A DNA stretch of 64,000 nucleotides, from positions 33,175,426-33,239,425 of the forward strand of contig OX392534.1 in the NCBI GenBank assembly GCA_947623455.1. The letters are read 5' to 3'. Shown here one piece after another: positions 61,150-64,000 of the stretch. How positions within the stretch are numbered: the first letter of the stretch is position 1; every line of letters starts with the position of its first letter. A program made the position numbers and the translations under genes. The notes beneath the pieces are model-generated. The model had not been told where the DNA came from. It worked only from the letters and a program-made list of their open reading frames with translations, and made no database searches. Origin of the DNA: Mimachlamys varia (lineage: Eukaryota; Mollusca; Bivalvia; Pectinida; Pectinidae).

Positions 61150-61325
61150 CAGGCCTAGTTTCACGAACGGTCCTCAACTTAAGGAATTTCCTTAACTTAA
61201 ACATCTCCACAGGAAAACATTACAGAATTTACGGGAAATCTTAAGTTAAAGGAATTTTCCTTAATTTCTGCAATGCTTTCCTATGTAGATGTTTAAGTTA
61301 AGTAATTTTGGCCTTGCTCATTTAT
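61150..61325. mobile_element. Palindromic MITE (family M1, copy 2)
   Basis: 'cttaacttaaacatctccac' and 'aggaaaacattacagaattt' are mirrored by 'aatttctgcaatgctttcct' and 'gtagatgtttaagttaag'. An outer end, 'tagtttcacgaacggtcc', matches the other copy's terminus at 5655-5808. Confidence 0.7.
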
Positions 61326-61942
61326 AATTGCTTTTGCTTACATTTTGTTTGAACTGACCGAAAATTTATTAAATACTGGCCCTTTTTTATTACTCTTGAA
61401 ATGATAAACGAAGTTCCATTTTAAAAGCAGATCTAATAAAACCTAATGTGACATGATTATACGAAAAATTCTGCCTAACACACTTCCTGCAACCTGGTCT
61501 GTTAATCTGACGAGTTGACAAAAAAGAGTTACAGTATCAGTGTGAATATTAAGAATAGAAGTCGAATTATGAAATATCTCGACTTTAATACACATACTTT
61601 GGATAATGATGTGCAAGCACGGGCTTATGTGCTTACATGGCAGCTACGCCCCTGGAATGTATCGATGCGTGGATTCCCCACACCGTCTCAAATATACAAA
61701 CACTAGCTTCCTTACTGATATCAATTTATTGTTTTAATTCACGTTTTAAAACACGTTATCATTCATGAAAATAAATTACTTTTAAAAAACATAAAGCATT
61801 CAACCAGTTCAATAAACAGTTTGTTTCTATTGTACTTCACGTTTAAAAATCATTCATAAAAATAAATAACTTTTAAAAACATGTTACAACATGCTATCCA
61901 GGTCGAATAAATAAACAAAGTTTGTTTCTATCGTCTTTGTAG

Positions 61943-62114
61943 ATTTGCTGCCCCGGCCGCCAAGAAGATTGCTGGCGATGCCCTTTGGTGGTTACAGATG
62001 TCGATTGCTTTTGTTTGTTTGCTTTTTATGAACGAACGTATAAATCACAATAACGATTTGTGCCTTGATGGTTTTTATTTATTTCTTTCACGGTCTTCGT
62101 CAGTAATAATCTAA
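61943..62114 (+). CDS. Doubtful isolated terminal exon
   Basis: After an acceptor-like 'tcgtctttgtag', a GC-rich block reads FAAPAAKKIAGDALWWLQ and stays open, hydrophobic, to TAA at 62112. It stands out from its AT-rich setting. No partner exon or poly(A) signal was confirmed. It could be a last exon of an unseen transcript, or chance. Confidence 0.2.
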
Positions 62115-62119
62115 ATACG

Positions 62120-63430
62120 AAAGTGATCTATTGGTCAATTGGCGACTGTATGTGTATTTAACAATGATCATCTGTAATTTAGTTTATGAATTGTTGTATA
62201 TGGCTTGTATGCCCATTTCTTGAAATATTCAAAATGCACATCATATGTAATTTTCCCTCTTGCAAAATTTTGGCTTTTTTAGTTTAGTAATCTGAGTGAC
62301 CAGTAAAAACTTCATAAATGTTATTTCGTGTTTCAGTTATTGTTTGATGAAAACAAATTGAGCGGGGCCTCTCAAACATATACCATCCTCCCTAGAACGG
62401 TAGCCCGGGTAGGATAGGATGAGAAATTGTCATATTATAGCTTACTTACATGTTAATATTATAGTACAACATATAAATTATTATTAAATAGTACTAAATG
62501 CAAAATTTTAAAATGTTGAACTGCCGGGCGAAGTTTGGACGGTTCAATATAATTAGTATCTGATTTAACGACAGGGTATATATATTACCGGCAAGTCTGT
62601 TTTATCCATAGTAACATTGACCTTTATCTGTGACCTTCAGACCTGAAAAAGAATCCCAAGTAAGGGTTTCCAGTAAGAAAGCACTGTAAGAAATTTGAGT
62701 TTGATCGGCTCAAGGGATATGTAAACTTATTTTTGGACGCCGCAACCGACGGCGACAGCGACCGATGATGTCATTAGGTACACTTTTCAGGCGACACAAA
62801 CATACTCTTCGTCAGTGTTTTCAAAAGTTTTAGATAAATGTCGATCGCTTAGCCTTTGGCTTCCTATTTGTACTTTGTTCTCCGAGTCTTACGCAGTGTT
62901 CAAAGGGAAGTGAGTCTAAATTATCGGGATTACTATAGTCGTGATTCAGAGGAGGCTGTAAGTTGCGAACGCTGGCGAGTTACATTGACGAGAGAGATGT
63001 TGGGATATCAGTATTGGTGTATCCCTATTGGTCAATATTACTTCTCAGTTAGTTAGAATAGGTTATCGTGAGAATTATTAACTTTGAGAACAATATTAAT
63101 TTGGTTACGAAAGAATTATAAACTAAATGTATTGGGTGAAGGCGCCCGAGAGCTGCGCTCTTATTAACTTTTGAAATATCATGAATTCTTAGTTTGAAGA
63201 AGACATCTTGAACACAGTGGAGATATACAAATTATTCTAACTATGAGCATCTAACGAGGAACCAATAGATCGAGGGTGCCCCATTCCCCATGGGAGCACA
63301 CTATATGCATTATGTTTCATGCACATTAAAAATGTTCTTCGAGGCCCTCGTTACAGGGAATTCGAACCTGGCTTGTGGTATTTCAGGACCAACACATTTA
63401 AAAAGCAGAGAGCAGATTTTGTGGTACATT
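62120..63430. other. No recognisable gene
   Basis: AT-rich, with a short GC-rich repeat-like patch near 62735-62770 ('gccgcaaccgacggcgacag') and a tRNA B-box-like inverse 'gggaattcgaacctggc' at 63357-63373. The frames at 62856-63056 and 63290-63475 lack support. Confidence 0.45.
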
Positions 63431-63439
63431 AGCTACAAG

Positions 63440-63655
63440 GTGTTCATTTTCCCTCCAGCTCATGATCAGTGGTAAAGCACATGGATGTCCAAGAGCCAAG
63501 GGTTGCAAGTTCGAGCTCAGGCTGGGTAGACCACAGTTGCTCGAGTTCTGTCAGTAAATAATAAATATATATGTGTGAAATGAGCCTCCCATTACAGTAA
63601 TATATATAAACATTTTTTTATATACTGACAGAAACTCAAGCAACTGTGGGTAGAC
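63440..63655 (+). repeat. tRNA-like head followed by inverted repeat
   Basis: 'atgatcagtggtaaagcac' (A-box-like) and 'gggttgcaagttcgagctc' (B-box-like) suggest a SINE head. Next, 'ccacagttgctcgagttctg' plus 'tcagta' is mirrored by 'tactgacagaaactcaagca' plus 'actgtgg' across a loop of about 60 bp. Confidence 0.5.
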
Positions 63656-64000
63656 AGGCAGAGGCTGGGATGAAGGGGAAAGGCTGGGGTGACAGGCAGA
63701 TGCTTGGGTGACGGAGAGAGTCTGTGGTGATGGGGAGAGGCTGGGGTGACGGATAGAGGCTGGGGTGAAAGGGAGAGCCTGTGTTGACGGAGGAAAGCTG
63801 GGGTGATGGGGAGAGGCTGGATGGCGGGGAGAGGCTGGGATGACGGGGGAACTTGGATGACGCGGAGGGCTGGGGTGATGGGGAGAGGCCGAGTGACGCG
63901 TAGAAGCTGGGGTGACGGGGAGATGTTGGGGTGATGGGAAGAATCAGGGGTTCCGGATATAGAGGCTGGGGCGATAGGGAGAGCCTGGGTTAACGGGAAT
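63656..64000 (+). repeat. G-rich minisatellite, about 19-20 bp, runs off the window
   Basis: The unit is approximately 'ggggtgacggggagaggct', with at least 17 variable copies. The guanine-run density could support G-quadruplexes. The right end is not in view. Confidence 0.8.

Overview
This is a eukaryotic nuclear window: AT-rich, intron-rich, with GT-AG splicing, AATAAA-type poly(A) signals, tRNA-derived SINEs, foldback elements and large satellites. The repeat types (two tRNA-SINE families, (GGAC)n elements ending in a GC-rich hairpin, Penelope-like RT debris) and the protein sequences suggest a bivalve mollusc. That is inference, since no species marker is present. All exon structures were assembled by hand from splice sites and reading phase; no alignment was run.

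Layout. 1-13.9 kb has no intact gene: broken Penelope-like reverse transcriptase copies on the minus strand (near 0.3-0.65, 1.57-2.6 and 7.8-8.2 kb), SINEs and MITE-like palindromes. Gene 1 (minus, 34060 to 13913, 4 exons, 316 aa, unrecognised) has a 17.9 kb intron holding three unrelated satellites (about 147, 28 and 31 bp periods), a TTAA-bounded TIR element, a Penelope-like C-terminal remnant and a CRE-bearing dispersed repeat. Gene 2 (plus, 34993 to 45376, 13 coding exons, 949 aa) is a coiled-coil protein that I propose as an IHO1/CCDC36-like (Mer2-class) meiotic double-strand-break factor. It starts head-to-head with gene 1, about 0.93 kb away, and its first intron carries a 39-40 bp satellite. 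Gene 3 (minus, 57754 to 46887, 11 exons, 578 aa) is clearly GPKOW, a spliceosome-associated G-patch/KOW protein, with a 127-residue Arg/Asp/Lys-rich exon inserted between its conserved blocks. It converges on gene 2 and is head-to-head with gene 4 (plus, 58567 to 59933, 4 exons, 202 aa), an unrecognised cysteine-containing protein with a signal peptide or membrane segment. 60-64 kb is repeats, a MITE, a doubtful exon and a G-rich minisatellite running off the end.

Most notable observations: a satellite whose every full monomer holds a perfect oestrogen-response-element palindrome plus a DR1 nuclear-receptor site; two intronic satellites whose monomers, read in the host gene's sense, look like splice-signal cassettes; a 1.85 kb foldback with arms of about 744 bp in GPKOW intron 1; and a divergent inverted pair of short coding-like segments in another GPKOW intron. 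The genes share no evident pathway beyond the GPKOW spliceosome role and the proposed meiotic role of gene 2; the two divergent promoters are the main organisational theme.
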